Assembly (NCBI RefSeq): GCF_009764265.1
Contig: NZ_RWIR01000016.1
Location: 1 to 64,000 of the forward strand
Length of the DNA stretch: 64,000 nt
Source of the DNA: Pseudomonas sp. PB101
Lineage (GTDB): Bacteria; Pseudomonadota; Gammaproteobacteria; Pseudomonadales; Pseudomonadaceae
Direction: 5' to 3'
Below the pieces are notes generated by a model. It did not search any database and was not told the DNA's origin. It saw nothing but the letters and a program-made list of their open reading frames with translations. The translations under genes were made by a program, and so were the position numbers. Of the stretch, positions 28,568-39,375 are shown one piece after another; the first letter of the stretch is position 1, and each line of letters begins with the position of its first letter.

Positions 28568-29433
28568 TTGGGTTGTGGGTCGCAGAGCAATTCGAGCAGA
28601 TGCCGCATCGCCAACGGGCGGTGCGGCGTCGAGCCGTACATCACCACCAGTTCCCGCGAATAACGCTGCCCATCCCCTACCGGCAATACACACATCCCGT
28701 CCAACGCCATTCCGGCCCATTGCGGCACCAGCGATACCCCCATCCCCTGCGTGACCAACATGACGATGGTCTCCAACGCATCCAGCTCACAGAGTACATC
28801 GGGCTCGATCGCCTGTTCATCGAGATATCGCTGAGCAATTTTTCCGCCCCATGAGCGCGCGTCGTAACGAATGAACGGGCCTACGCGTAGCAGCGTTTCC
28901 AGCGACTGGCCGGCGTGTGTGGCCGGGGCAACCAGAATCAATGGCTCCACCCTCAACACTGTCAGCGCCAAAGCCTTCGGTGGTTGAAACGGCGGCCTGA
29001 CCAGAATCGCCGCGTCCAGTTCTCCTGTCAGTACTTTCTCGTAAAGGCTTTTTGAATCACCCGGCGTGATCTTCAGTTTCAGCGCCGGCGCCGATAACGC
29101 CAATCGCTCGATCAGCCCCGGCAACACACCCGTCAGCGCCGTCGAAATCGCGCCGATCTTCACTTCTCCCGTCAGAGCATCGTGGTGCATATCGTTTTGC
29201 AGCGCCTGCGTCTGTTCGATGATCGCCCTGATTTGCGGCAGCACCAGCAGACATTGATCCGAGGGTCGTGCGCTATGCGCGGTGCGCAGCAACAAGGCAT
29301 AACCGAGCGATCGCTCGAGCGCCTGAACCCGCTGACTGATCGCCGCCGCCGTGCGGTTTTCGCGGCGCGCGGCAGCAGCAATCGAACCGGTTTCAACTAC
29401 GGCGATCAGGCTTTGAAGAAAGCGCACATCCAT
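28522..29433 (-). CDS. LysR family transcriptional regulator
   Basis: DNA-binding regulator of 303 residues. The N-terminal helix-turn-helix (LQSLIAVVETGSIAAAARRENRTAAAISQRVQALE, key part AAARRENRTAAAISQRV) is followed by a periplasmic-binding-type effector domain (VKIGAISTALTGVLPGLI onward). It is divergent from the VOC and symporter genes, 91 bases away, so they are its most likely targets by the usual LysR layout. The effector is unknown. Its last 46 bases overlap the end of the MFS gene on the other strand. Confidence 0.88.
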   Translation of the reverse strand: MDVRFLQSLIAVVETGSIAAAARRENRTAAAISQRVQALERSLGYALLLRTAHSARPSDQCLLVLPQIRAIIEQTQALQNDMHHDALTGEVKIGAISTALTGVLPGLIERLALSAPALKLKITPGDSKSLYEKVLTGELDAAILVRPPFQPPKALALTVLRVEPLILVAPATHAGQSLETLLRVGPFIRYDARSWGGKIAQRYLDEQAIEPDVLCELDALETIVMLVTQGMGVSLVPQWAGMALDGMCVLPVGDGQRYSRELVVMYGSTPHRPLAMRHLLELLCDPQPNQPDTLTATAPRRCR

Positions 29434-29524
29434 AAGTTTTCCTTTCGCTCAGAACAAGGCGAAGCCGTTTTGCTCCGTCGCACGGCCTGTTTACCCTGAG
29501 TGCTCCTTCACGCAGGACTATCAC

Positions 29525-29938
29525 ATGAACAGACCTTTTCACGCTGCATACCATGTTTGCGACCTGGAACAGGCGCGGGATTTTTATCGAGATGTGTTGG
29601 GCTGCACTGAGGGCCGCCGCTCAGAGACTTGGGTCGACTTCGAATTTTTCGGCAATCAGATCTCATTGCACCTGGGTACACCGTTCGCCACCACTCGCAC
29701 CGGGCAAGTTGGCGAGCACAAGGTATTGATGCCGCACATCGGTGTCGTGCTGCCGTTGGAAGAATGGCTGACATTGGCCGACCGCCTGACAGGCCTAGGC
29801 ACCGTTTTCGAAATCCCGCCGGTGATCCGTTTTGCTGGCGAACCCGGCGAGCAACGCACGATGTTCTTCCTCGACCCCAGCGGCAACCCGATCGAAGTCA
29901 AAGGATTCAAAGACTTCAGCGGCCTGTTCGCGCACTGA
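29525..29938 (+). CDS. VOC/glyoxalase-fold protein
   Basis: Small cytoplasmic protein of 137 residues with one vicinal-oxygen-chelate unit. RPFHAAYHVCDLEQARDFYRDVLGC gives the first metal-ligand region (His near residue 8) and the family strand-helix, while FFLDPSGNPIEVKGF supplies the acidic ligand near the C-terminus (Glu). It could be a dioxygenase, glyoxalase or resistance protein; sequence does not decide. It precedes the symporter gene by 38 bases, so the pair is probably an operon. Confidence 0.83.
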   Translation: MNRPFHAAYHVCDLEQARDFYRDVLGCTEGRRSETWVDFEFFGNQISLHLGTPFATTRTGQVGEHKVLMPHIGVVLPLEEWLTLADRLTGLGTVFEIPPVIRFAGEPGEQRTMFFLDPSGNPIEVKGFKDFSGLFAH

Positions 29939-29976
29939 TTCCAACCCCAACAAACACAACAAAAAAGGGGCACACC

Positions 29977-31266
29977 ATGAGCACAAAAAATCCCACCAGC
30001 CTTGTCACGCGCATCATGATCGGGCTCGCCGCCGGGATCATCGTCGGCATCCTTCTCAACCAGTTTCCCGAACACAAGACGTGGTTCATCGACAATCTGC
30101 TGCAACCGGCAGGGGATCTGTTTATCAGGCTGATGAAAATGATCGTCGTACCGCTGGTCTTTGCCTGCATGGTCGTCGGTATTGCCGGCGCTGGCAGTAC
30201 CAAAGCGCTGGGTCGGGTCGGGATAAAGACGCTGGTGTATTTCTTCACAATCACTAGCATTGCCATCGTTTTCGGGCTGATCGTCGGCAACGTATTCCAG
30301 CCCGGCGCTGGCGCGGACTTCAGCAGCACCTTGCAAGCCCCCGTCACCGGCCTCGCTTCCACGGGCGAAACACAGAACCTGGGCCGAACCTTGGTCAACA
30401 TCGCTCCCGACAACATCGTACTGGCCATGTCTCAAGGCAAACTGCTGTCAGTGCTGTTTTTCGCCATTCTGTTCGGCTGCGCCTTGTCAATGCTGCCCGA
30501 GCAGCAGAAGGCGCCTCTGATCGCTGTGATGCAGGCGATTTCAGACACCATGTTCAAGGTCACTCACCTGGTCATGCACTATTCGCCGATCGGCATTTTC
30601 GGCCTGATCGGCGTAACCGTGGCCAGCTTCGGTCTTAATGCCTTGCTACCACTGGCTAAGCTGATTGGCATCACTTATGTGGCGGTGTTGGTGTTCGCAC
30701 TGTGCGTGTTGGGGGTGGTGGCGCGAATGGCCGGAATCCACTTTTTCCACCTGATTCGGGAAATACGCAGTGAACTGCTGTTGGCGTACAGCAGCGCCGC
30801 ATCGGCCACAGTGATGCCGCAGCTGATCGAGAAAATGGAGCGCTATGGGGCACCGCGCCCGATTACCAGCATGGTGATTCCGTTGGGTTACTCGTTCAAT
30901 CTGGATGGCGCATCACTGTTCGCAGGGTTGGGCACGCTGTTCATCGCCCAGGCTTACGGCATCGACCTCGGCCTGGCTGATCAGGCAATGCTCGTATTGA
31001 TCATGGTCTTGACGTCAAAAGGCGCGGCCGGTGTGCCGGGTTTCATGTTCATTATCCTGACGGCAACACTCACCGCTGCCGGATTGCCGGTGGAAGGTGT
31101 GGCGATCATTGCCGGCGTCTACCGCTTGATGGACATGCCGGTCACCGCGCTCAATGTGCTGGGTAATGCGCTGGCACCATTGGTCATCGCGCGCTGGGAA
31201 GGCCAGCTCAAGGCGCCGCAAAGCGAACCGTCAGCAGAATCGGCCAGCCCGCCACTCAAGGCCTGA
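29977..31266 (+). CDS. Dicarboxylate/amino acid:cation symporter (DAACS)
   Basis: Inner-membrane symporter of 429 residues in the GltP/DctA family, which takes up glutamate, aspartate or C4-dicarboxylates with protons or sodium. The serine-rich hairpin is present as AYSSAASATVMPQL, followed by PLGYSFNLDGASLF and TSKGAAGVPGFMF, which form the substrate and ion site. AAGGGG precedes ATG 29977. GltP-like versus DctA-like specificity cannot be settled by eye. The gene follows a VOC-fold gene and is divergent from a LysR gene, which suggests controlled uptake of a particular carboxylate. Confidence 0.87.
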   Translation: MSTKNPTSLVTRIMIGLAAGIIVGILLNQFPEHKTWFIDNLLQPAGDLFIRLMKMIVVPLVFACMVVGIAGAGSTKALGRVGIKTLVYFFTITSIAIVFGLIVGNVFQPGAGADFSSTLQAPVTGLASTGETQNLGRTLVNIAPDNIVLAMSQGKLLSVLFFAILFGCALSMLPEQQKAPLIAVMQAISDTMFKVTHLVMHYSPIGIFGLIGVTVASFGLNALLPLAKLIGITYVAVLVFALCVLGVVARMAGIHFFHLIREIRSELLLAYSSAASATVMPQLIEKMERYGAPRPITSMVIPLGYSFNLDGASLFAGLGTLFIAQAYGIDLGLADQAMLVLIMVLTSKGAAGVPGFMFIILTATLTAAGLPVEGVAIIAGVYRLMDMPVTALNVLGNALAPLVIARWEGQLKAPQSEPSAESASPPLKA

Positions 31267-31268
31267 AA

Positions 31269-32165
31269 CTATTTTCCCTTGCTGCCCGAGTCATCCTCGC
31301 GGGGTGCGCCGGAGTCTGGTTTATCAGCCTTCGGCGGACCGCTCTCGCTGCGAATCTGCGCATGGCTGATCAGCGCGAAAATAAAACTGCCACCGATGAT
31401 GTTCCCCGCCAGCGTCGGCGCGGCGAACACCAGCCAGAAATCACTCCACGGCAACTCACCGGCAAACACCAGATACGAGACCTCCAGCGAACCGACCACG
31501 ATGTGAGTGAAGTCCCCCAGCGCCATGAGGTAGGTGATGAGGATGATGATCCACATCTTGGCGCTCTCCATGGACGGAATCATCCAGACCATGGTGGCGA
31601 TCATCCACCCGGAAACGATGCCCTTGGCGAACATCTGGCTGGCATGGTTTTCCATGACCTTGCGGCCGATATCGAGGAAGGCGACGTCGGTCTTGCTGTC
31701 GAAAATCGGCAGCTCCAGCATCACGTACGCCACCAGCAAGGTGCCGCAGAGGTTGCCGATCAGCACCACCGTCCATAGCCGCAGCAGACGGCCGAAATTG
31801 GTCAGCGTCGGTTTGGTCATCACCGGCAGGACAGCCGTCAGGGTGTTTTCGGTGAACAGTTGCTGGCGGGCCAGGATCACCGCGAGAAAACCGGCGCAGT
31901 AACCGAAGCTGGCAATGACCTTGAATCCTTCGCCGTCCGGCAGACGCGAATTGAGCAATCCCATGCCCATCAGCGACAGGCCCATGGTCAACCCCGCCGC
32001 CAGCGCCGACCACCACAACGCCGCAATGCTGCGCTCCAGTTCCTGGTCGCCTTGAGCGCGAATGATCTCGTGCAATACCGCGGCGCGGGGCGGCTGGTTC
32101 TTTTCGACTTCGTGCTCTTCTTGCGCCGAAAGGTTCGGGGTCTTGCCGTCGTGTGCCGAGTTCAT
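31269..32165 (-). CDS. Formate/nitrite transporter family protein (YfdC-like)
   Basis: Inner-membrane channel-like protein of 298 residues. The ~40-residue charged N-terminus and ~30-residue Lys/Asp/Ser-rich C-terminus flank six hydrophobic segments. Family marks include ARQQLFTENTLTAVLP and NLCGTLL, and the loop LGDFTHIVVGSLEVSYLVF. The N-terminal extension and sequence resemble E. coli YfdC rather than FocA or NirC, so the substrate is unknown. It is convergent with the symporter gene, with only 2 bases between the stop codons. Confidence 0.85.
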   Translation of the reverse strand: MNSAHDGKTPNLSAQEEHEVEKNQPPRAAVLHEIIRAQGDQELERSIAALWWSALAAGLTMGLSLMGMGLLNSRLPDGEGFKVIASFGYCAGFLAVILARQQLFTENTLTAVLPVMTKPTLTNFGRLLRLWTVVLIGNLCGTLLVAYVMLELPIFDSKTDVAFLDIGRKVMENHASQMFAKGIVSGWMIATMVWMIPSMESAKMWIIILITYLMALGDFTHIVVGSLEVSYLVFAGELPWSDFWLVFAAPTLAGNIIGGSFIFALISHAQIRSESGPPKADKPDSGAPREDDSGSKGK

Positions 32166-32246
32166 GGGATGCGCAACCGGTGGCGGGCTATTTAGCTACG
32201 ACACTGCGGGGGTCACGACTGTTCATTCGTTGGAATGAAACCGCCT

Positions 32247-32336
32247 CTGTAGGAGCCGGCTTGCCGGCGATGGGTTCACCTTGGTTTTCGTGGTGTCGCC
32301 AATTGCGCTATCGCTGGCAAGCCAGCTCCCACAGGG
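32247..32336. repeat. REP doublet with mixed arm classes
   Basis: Left arm TGTAGGAGCCGGCTTGCCGG and right arm TCGCTGGCAAGCCAGCTCCC come from different REP classes. It lies between the FNT gene and the thioesterase gene. Confidence 0.9.
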
Positions 32337-32342
32337 CTCGCA

Positions 32343-32747
32343 TTACGAGCCGGCGTCATCGTCCTGGAACTGGTCCTTGACGTACTTGATCTCGGTCCGG
32401 CCATGAGGTGCCGGCAGGCCGTCTTCACCGAGGTTCACGAAGACCATTTTCTCAACGGTGAGGATGCTCTTGCGGGTGATCTTGTTGCGCACTTCGCACG
32501 TCAGGGTGATCGAGGTGCGGCCGAACTCGGTGGCGGTGATGCCCAGTTCGATGATGTCGCCCTGGCGCGAGGCGCTGACGAAGTTGATTTCGGAAATGTA
32601 CTTGGTCACTACACGCTGGTTGCCCAACTGGACGATGGCATAGATCGCCGCCTCTTCGTCGATCCAGCGCAGCAGGCTGCCGCCGAACAACGTGCCGTTG
32701 GGGTTGAGGTCTTCGGGTTTTACCCATTTACGGGTGTGGAAATTCAT
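32343..32747 (-). CDS. Acyl-CoA thioesterase (hotdog fold, YciA-like)
   Basis: Cytoplasmic thioesterase of 134 residues that releases CoA from acyl-CoA. The single hotdog domain starts with NPNGTLFGGSLLRWIDEEAA, which contains the family Asn/Gly-Gly/Asp active-site pattern, followed by INFVSASRQGDIIELG. AGGAG lies 8 bases upstream of ATG 32747, so the longer in-frame reading to 32882 can be dropped. Chain-length preference is unknown. It is divergent from ahcY. Confidence 0.86.
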   Translation of the reverse strand: MNFHTRKWVKPEDLNPNGTLFGGSLLRWIDEEAAIYAIVQLGNQRVVTKYISEINFVSASRQGDIIELGITATEFGRTSITLTCEVRNKITRKSILTVEKMVFVNLGEDGLPAPHGRTEIKYVKDQFQDDDAGS

Positions 32748-32869
32748 ATTCACTCCTGAGCGTCTTGCCGAATGATGCTGACCATCATGGCAGAGCCCGA
32801 CCCAGAGCTCTATTGGGCATCGACTATGGTCTCGATTACCGTTCGGACATTGACTGACAGAAACGCTTT

Positions 32870-34478
<1,609 letters not shown>

Positions 34479-34522
34479 TCCGCTGATCGGCAATAGCGGT
34501 GTTCTGATACACCGCGTTGCCT

Positions 34523-34612
34523 GCATCGCCAGCAAGCCGGCTCCTACAAGTGAGAAGTCGTACGCAACATGACGGTACGACGTAAATCCTGTAGGAGCCG
34601 GCTTGCTGGCGA
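34523..34612. repeat. REP doublet between ahcY and metF
   Basis: Arms CATCGCCAGCAAGCCGGCTCC and its complement. The spacer has an extra inverted pair, GTCGTACG and CGGTACGAC. It lies inside the presumed ahcY-metF transcript. Confidence 0.92.
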
Positions 34613-34661
34613 ATGCGGACAAACCGGCCCCTCAGGCTTACGCGTTTCAAAGGGTATGACC

Positions 34662-35507
34662 ATGTCCCAAGATCGTCGCTACAGCTTCGAATTCTTCCCT
34701 ACGAAGACCGATGCTGGGCATGAAAAGCTGCTCGCCACTGCCCGCCAGCTGGCTACCTACAACCCCGATTTCTTTTCCTGCACCTACGGCGCCGGCGGTT
34801 CGACCCGTGATCGCACGCTGAACACCGTGTTGCAGCTCGAAAGCGAAGTCAAAATCCCCGCCGCTCCGCACCTGTCCTGCGTGGGCGACAGCAAGGACGA
34901 CCTGCGCGGCCTGCTGGCCCAGTACAAGGCTGCCGGCATCAAGCGCATCGTTGCCCTGCGCGGTGACCTGCCTTCGGGCATGGGCATGGCCAGTGGCGAA
35001 ATGCGCCACGCCAACGACCTGGTGGAATTCATTCGTGAAGAAACCGGCGATCATTTCCACATCGAAGTCGCCGCCTACCCGGAAATGCATCCGCAAGCGC
35101 GCAACTTCGAAGACGATGTCGCCAACTTCGTGCGCAAGGCCAACGCCGGCGCCGACAGTGCGATCACCCAGTACTTCTTCAACGCCGACTGCTACTTCTA
35201 CTTCGTGGAACGCGTACGGGCGCTGGGCGTGAACATTCCGATCGTGCCGGGCATCATGCCGATCACCAACTACAGCAAGCTCGCGCGCTTTTCCGATGCC
35301 TGCGGTGCGGAAATCCCGCGCTGGATCCGCAAGCAACTGGAAGCCTACGGCGACGACACTCAGAGCATTCAACGCTTTGGCGAACAAGTCATCACCGAGA
35401 TGTGCGAACAACTGCTGCAGGGCGGCGCTCCAGGGCTGCACTTCTACACGCTGAACCAGGCTGAAGCGAGCCTGGCGGTGTGGAATAACCTGAAGCTGCC
35501 TCGCTAA
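34662..35507 (+). CDS. metF: 5,10-Methylenetetrahydrofolate reductase
   Basis: Flavoenzyme of 281 residues that makes 5-methyl-tetrahydrofolate, the methyl donor for methionine synthesis. The barrel starts with YSFEFFPTKT (Glu is the catalytic acid), and TYGAGGSTRD, RGDLP and ITQYFFNADCY are typical for FAD and folate binding. AAAGGG lies 8 bases before ATG 34662; an ATG six bases earlier is too close to the ribosome-binding site. Context with ahcY and its riboswitch joins it to SAM recycling. Confidence 0.96.
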   Translation: MSQDRRYSFEFFPTKTDAGHEKLLATARQLATYNPDFFSCTYGAGGSTRDRTLNTVLQLESEVKIPAAPHLSCVGDSKDDLRGLLAQYKAAGIKRIVALRGDLPSGMGMASGEMRHANDLVEFIREETGDHFHIEVAAYPEMHPQARNFEDDVANFVRKANAGADSAITQYFFNADCYFYFVERVRALGVNIPIVPGIMPITNYSKLARFSDACGAEIPRWIRKQLEAYGDDTQSIQRFGEQVITEMCEQLLQGGAPGLHFYTLNQAEASLAVWNNLKLPR

Positions 35508-35528
35508 AAGTCGTCGACGCAAGACCAG

Positions 35529-35582
35529 AAGATCGCAGCCTTCGGCAGCTCCTGTAGGAACTGTCGTACGCTGCGATCTTTT
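35529..35582. repeat. GATCGCAGC inverted repeat after metF
   Basis: AAGATCGCAGC at the left and GCTGCGATCTT at the right form a long hairpin containing CTTCGGCAGCTCCTGTAGG, followed by TTT. It can also act as the metF terminator. A shorter relative lies at 8711. Confidence 0.85.
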
Positions 35583-35678
35583 GCTTTCAACGCACTGATA
35601 ATGTGCGGCAATCCACGGACTTAGAGCATCTGCGGTCAGTTTCTGGCTCTTTGCGGCTTCTCGTCGTAATCTCAGCCC

Positions 35679-36494
35679 ATGCCTTTGATCACGCAGTTAA
35701 TCACCCTGCTTGTCTTCACTTGCCTGAGCTTCGCCGCCCGGGGCGAGAAGTTGCGCATTGTCACGGAGCCGTGGGCGCCATATGTGTACGAAGTCAACGG
35801 TAAATCACTGGGCCTGGACTACGAAACCACCGCCATTGTCTTCAAGCGCCTGGGCATCGAAGTGGAGTGGCAGTTCCTCCCATGGAAACGCTGCCTGTCG
35901 ATGCTTGAAACCGGGCAGGCGGATGGCGCGCTGGACATTTTTCACAGCGATGAGCGTGATGCGACCCTGCTCTACCCCAGCGAACCGCTGTCTGAAGTGC
36001 AGTTCGTGATGTTCTACGCCAATGACCGGCCCCATCCGTTTCGCACCCTCGATGACCTGCGCGGCCTGACCATCGGCACCTCGCCGGGTTACCTGTACAG
36101 CAAGGACTTCAGCGATTCGACGCTGTTCACCCGCGAGCCGGCCCCCACCCATGAGGCCAACTTCGGCAAACTGGTGCGCGGGCGCATTGACCTGTTGATT
36201 ACCGACCGCCGGGTCGGCCAGCATTTGCTCGATGAACTGGGCATCCGCGACAAGATCACCGAAAACCCCACGATCATCAGCCAGCAAAGCCAGTTTCTCG
36301 CGGTGCGGCGCAATGCGGGCATGGATCTGCTGGTGCAGCGCTTCGGCGCCGAACTCAAGCGTTTCAAGCGCGAGCCCGCCTACGCTGAACTGAGCGCGCG
36401 CTACGGTGCCGAACCGGGCGCCAGCGTCAAGACTGACAAGACCACGGCCGCCACGGAAAAAACCGTTGAGCAGCAGGAAAGCGGCGCACAGTGA
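35679..36494 (+). CDS. Periplasmic substrate-binding protein, orphan
   Basis: Exported SBP family 3 protein of 271 residues. The signal peptide (MPLITQLITLLVFTCLSFAARG) is followed by EKLRIVTEPWAPYVYEVNG and the hinge region DLRGLTIGTSPGYLYS. The last ~25 residues (VKTDKTTAATEKTVEQQES) form a charged tail not needed for the fold. No permease or ATPase gene is nearby. The overall pattern, including WKRCLSMLETGQADGALD, is close to the orphan at 6858. The ligand is unknown. Confidence 0.8.
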   Translation: MPLITQLITLLVFTCLSFAARGEKLRIVTEPWAPYVYEVNGKSLGLDYETTAIVFKRLGIEVEWQFLPWKRCLSMLETGQADGALDIFHSDERDATLLYPSEPLSEVQFVMFYANDRPHPFRTLDDLRGLTIGTSPGYLYSKDFSDSTLFTREPAPTHEANFGKLVRGRIDLLITDRRVGQHLLDELGIRDKITENPTIISQQSQFLAVRRNAGMDLLVQRFGAELKRFKREPAYAELSARYGAEPGASVKTDKTTAATEKTVEQQESGAQ

Positions 36495-36500
36495 TTGCTC

Positions 36501-36509
36501 TGTTATACT
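36501..36509 (+). promoter_or_regulatory. Extended -10 promoter of the rhlE-like gene
   Basis: TGTTATACT fits an extended -10 (TG, one base, TATACT), just after the stop of the binding-protein gene. No good -35 box is visible. Transcription would start near 36516, giving a ~200-base leader. Confidence 0.55.
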
Positions 36510-36716
36510 CCGGCCTTCCCGCCAGGCTCACGCCCGGACGCCCGGAATCGTTAAAGGCATCTCAACCCCGCTACTGCGCAGCTTTCAGCCCGCGCGAGCG
36601 CTTGCAGGCGAGCCTTCGAGACCCGGCAGGACCGGACGGGATTGCGTCCTCTTAAACGCGATTCGCGCCAGGCAAGACTCCCATTGGGCCAAGCCCTAAC
36701 TAGAACAGGATTACTC

Positions 36717-38588
36717 ATGTCCTTTGCTTCCCTCGGTCTCTCCGAGGCTTTAGTCCGCGCCATCGAGGCGGCGGGCTATACCGAGCCTACTCCGGTGCAA
36801 CAGCGGGCCATTCCCGCCGTGTTGCAAGGTCGCGACCTGATGGTCGCGGCACAGACAGGTACTGGTAAAACCGGCGGTTTCGCCCTTCCGATCCTGGAGC
36901 GGTTGTTCCCCAACGGTCACCCGGACAAATCCCAGCGTCACGGCCCGCGCCAACCGCGCGTGCTGGTCCTGACCCCGACTCGCGAACTCGCAGCGCAAGT
37001 GCATGAAAGCTTCAAGGTCTATGCCCGTGACCTGAAGTTCGTCAGCGCCTGCATCTTCGGTGGCGTTGGCATGAACCCGCAGGTTCAGGCCATGTCCCGC
37101 GGCGTAGACGTGCTGGTGGCCTGCCCTGGCCGCCTGCTCGACCTGGCCGGCCAAGGCAGCGTCGACCTGTCCCACGTGGAAATCCTCGTGCTGGACGAAG
37201 CCGACCGCATGCTCGACATGGGTTTTGTCCATGACGTGAAGAAAGTGCTGGCGCGTCTGCCGGCCAAACGCCAGAACCTGTTGTTCTCGGCGACCTTCTC
37301 CAAGGACATCACCGACCTCGCCGGCAAACTGCTGCACAACCCGGAACGCATCGAAGTCACGCCGCCGAACACCACGGTCGAGCGCATCGAGCAGCGCGTA
37401 TTCCGCCTGCCGGCCAGCCACAAGCGTGCCTTGCTGGCCCACCTGATCACCGCTGGCGCCTGGGAACAGGTGCTGGTGTTCACCCGCACCAAGCACGGCG
37501 CCAACCGTCTGGCCGAGTACCTGGACAAACACGGCCTGAGCGCCGTCGCGATCCATGGCAACAAGAGCCAGAACGCCCGCACCAAAGCCCTGGCCGACTT
37601 CAAGGCCGGCACCGTGCGCATCCTGGTGGCCACCGACATCGCCGCCCGCGGCCTGGACATCGACCAGTTGCCACACGTGGTCAACTTCGAACTGCCGAAC
37701 GTCGATGAAGACTACGTGCACCGTATCGGCCGTACCGGCCGTGCCGGTCGTTCGGGCGAGGCGATCTCGCTGGTGGCCCCGGACGAAGAAAAACTGCTGA
37801 AAAGCATCGAACGCATGACCAAGCAGAAAATCGCCGACGGCGACCTGATGGGCTTCGATGCCAGCACCATCGAAGCGGAAAAACCTGAAGTTCGCGAGCG
37901 TCCGGACATGCGCAACCCGCGCAATCCACGTGGCCCGCGCGGCGACGGTCCGAATGGCGGTGGCGGCGGTAGCGGTCGCAAGGACAAAGGCAAGGACAAG
38001 GGCAAGGAAAAACCCGCCGGCGAACGCGGCGAGCGCCCTGCCCGCCAGCAGAAGCCACGCGAAGGCACCCCGGCCCGCGAACAGCGTCAGCCAAGCCAGC
38101 CGCCACGCGCTGCTGCTGACCGTGCTCCGGACGAGTTCCTGGACGACGATGTCGATAACTTCGGTAACCGCGTCGACTACGTCCCGCAGCAGAAACCAGC
38201 CCAGGGCCGTGGCCGTCGTCCGGGTGCTCCGGCACAAGGCACGGCTGCAGGCTCGGGCGCACCACGTGGCGGCAAACCACAGGGTCGCCAGAACGGTCCA
38301 CGCAACAGCGATGGTGCCACCACCGGTACGCCACCCGCCAAGCGCAGCGGCCCTCGCAGTGGCGCACCGCGCGACGGCCAGGCCCGCCGCGAAGACTCGC
38401 GCAATCGCCGTCCGGCCCGCGACGAGCAGCCTCGTTCGGAACCGGCTGTGCAGAACCCGCGTGGTCCCGCGCCGAAGATCATGCACAAGGAGTCGAAGGC
38501 TGACCGCTTCCCGACACCTGAGCAGCTGGATCAACTGCCAAGCCGTCCTCGTGGTGAAAAACCAGCGCTGCTGACCCGCAATCGCTGA
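36717..38588 (+). CDS. DEAD-box RNA helicase, RhlE-like
   Basis: ATP-dependent RNA helicase of 623 residues. The helicase core spans residues ~1-375: [12 protein letters not shown] (Walker A), PTRELAAQV (Ia), DEAD in [12 protein letters not shown] (II), SATFS (III) and [13 protein letters not shown] (VI). Unlike DbpA, the remaining ~240 residues are low-complexity and very basic (Arg, Gly, Lys, Pro, Ala), likely disordered RNA-binding sequence. Best fit is RhlE, with roles in RNA decay, ribosome assembly and cold adaptation. I use ATG 36717 ([13 protein letters not shown]), with ACAGGA upstream; an in-frame extension to 36642 lies inside the long leader. Confidence 0.87.
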   Translation: MSFASLGLSEALVRAIEAAGYTEPTPVQQRAIPAVLQGRDLMVAAQTGTGKTGGFALPILERLFPNGHPDKSQRHGPRQPRVLVLTPTRELAAQVHESFKVYARDLKFVSACIFGGVGMNPQVQAMSRGVDVLVACPGRLLDLAGQGSVDLSHVEILVLDEADRMLDMGFVHDVKKVLARLPAKRQNLLFSATFSKDITDLAGKLLHNPERIEVTPPNTTVERIEQRVFRLPASHKRALLAHLITAGAWEQVLVFTRTKHGANRLAEYLDKHGLSAVAIHGNKSQNARTKALADFKAGTVRILVATDIAARGLDIDQLPHVVNFELPNVDEDYVHRIGRTGRAGRSGEAISLVAPDEEKLLKSIERMTKQKIADGDLMGFDASTIEAEKPEVRERPDMRNPRNPRGPRGDGPNGGGGGSGRKDKGKDKGKEKPAGERGERPARQQKPREGTPAREQRQPSQPPRAAADRAPDEFLDDDVDNFGNRVDYVPQQKPAQGRGRRPGAPAQGTAAGSGAPRGGKPQGRQNGPRNSDGATTGTPPAKRSGPRSGAPRDGQARREDSRNRRPARDEQPRSEPAVQNPRGPAPKIMHKESKADRFPTPEQLDQLPSRPRGEKPALLTRNR

Positions 38589-38603
38589 GTTATCGCCGCA
38601 ATG

Positions 38604-38641
38604 AAAAATGCCCCGGCTCGAAAGAGTCGGGGCATTTTTTT
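38604..38641 (+). terminator. Rho-independent terminator of the rhlE-like gene
   Basis: AATGCCCCGGCTC and GAGTCGGGGCATT arms (one G-U pair) with a GAAA loop and a T-run, 16 bases after the stop. Confidence 0.94.
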
Positions 38642-38650
38642 ATGGCGAAA

Positions 38651-38739
38651 AACCTGTGGGAGCCGGCTTGCTGGCGATTGGGGCAACTCGGTTTCTGCCG
38701 TGTCTCGGAAGACGCCATCGCCAGCAAGCCGGCTCCTAC
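38651..38739. repeat. REP doublet before the yceI gene end
   Basis: Arms GTGGGAGCCGGCTTGCTGGCGAT and its complement with a ~40-base spacer, between the convergent rhlE-like and yceI-like genes. Confidence 0.93.
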
Positions 38740-38749
38740 GGTCTTAACA

Positions 38750-39343
38750 TTATTTCGCTTTGACACCTTCAAACGTAATGTACAGGTCGACTGCGTCGGA
38801 CTGTGGACCCAGGTCCATCATCTTGCCGAAATCGGAACGCTTGATGCTGGTGGTGCCCTCGAAGCCAGCACGGTAGCCGCCCCATGGATCCTTGCCTTCA
38901 CCCAGGAAGGTGGCCTTGACCACGACCGGCTTGGTTACGCCAGCAATCGTCAGGTCACCGGCCACGTCGGCAGTGACTTTACCGTCGGCGTTTTTGCCGG
39001 TGGTTTTAACGCTGGTGGACTTGAAGGTAGCCTTGGGGAAATCAGCCACTTTCAGGAAATCTTTGCTGGAAATGTGCTTGTCACGTTCGGCGTTGTTGGT
39101 GAAAACGCTGGCGGTGTTCACGTTGAACTCGATCTTGCTGTCTTCGGGCTTGGCAGCGTCGAAGCTGAACTTGCCGTCGATGTCCTTGAAGGTACCGGTG
39201 ATGTAGCTGTAGCCCAGGTGGCTGATCTTGAAGTCGACGAAGGCGTGCTGGCCTTCCTTGTCGACGGTGTAGTCAGCCGCCATCACGTTGGCAGACAGAA
39301 CAGCAGAACCGATTGCCAGAGCGGCGAGAGTCTTTTTCAACAT
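38750..39343 (-). CDS. YceI family periplasmic lipid-binding protein
   Basis: Exported protein of 197 residues. A signal peptide ([22 protein letters not shown]) is cut before [16 protein letters not shown]. The YceI lipocalin-like barrel is clear: [20 protein letters not shown], then [19 protein letters not shown], and KSDFGM-like [13 protein letters not shown]. Members bind isoprenoid lipids such as quinones in the periplasm. The cytochrome b561 gene ends just 32 bases upstream on the same strand, a common pairing that suggests a joint role in quinone or redox chemistry. Confidence 0.93.
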   Translation of the reverse strand: MLKKTLAALAIGSAVLSANVMAADYTVDKEGQHAFVDFKISHLGYSYITGTFKDIDGKFSFDAAKPEDSKIEFNVNTASVFTNNAERDKHISSKDFLKVADFPKATFKSTSVKTTGKNADGKVTADVAGDLTIAGVTKPVVVKATFLGEGKDPWGGYRAGFEGTTSIKRSDFGKMMDLGPQSDAVDLYITFEGVKAK

Positions 39344-39375
39344 GCTTTGTTTTCCTTGGGAGTCGAGGTTGAACT

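Noticed and set aside
36750..38534. Long minus-strand open frame opposite the RhlE-like gene
   Set aside because: The plus-strand frame has all DEAD-box motifs; the antisense product has no recognisable domain and no ribosome-binding site.
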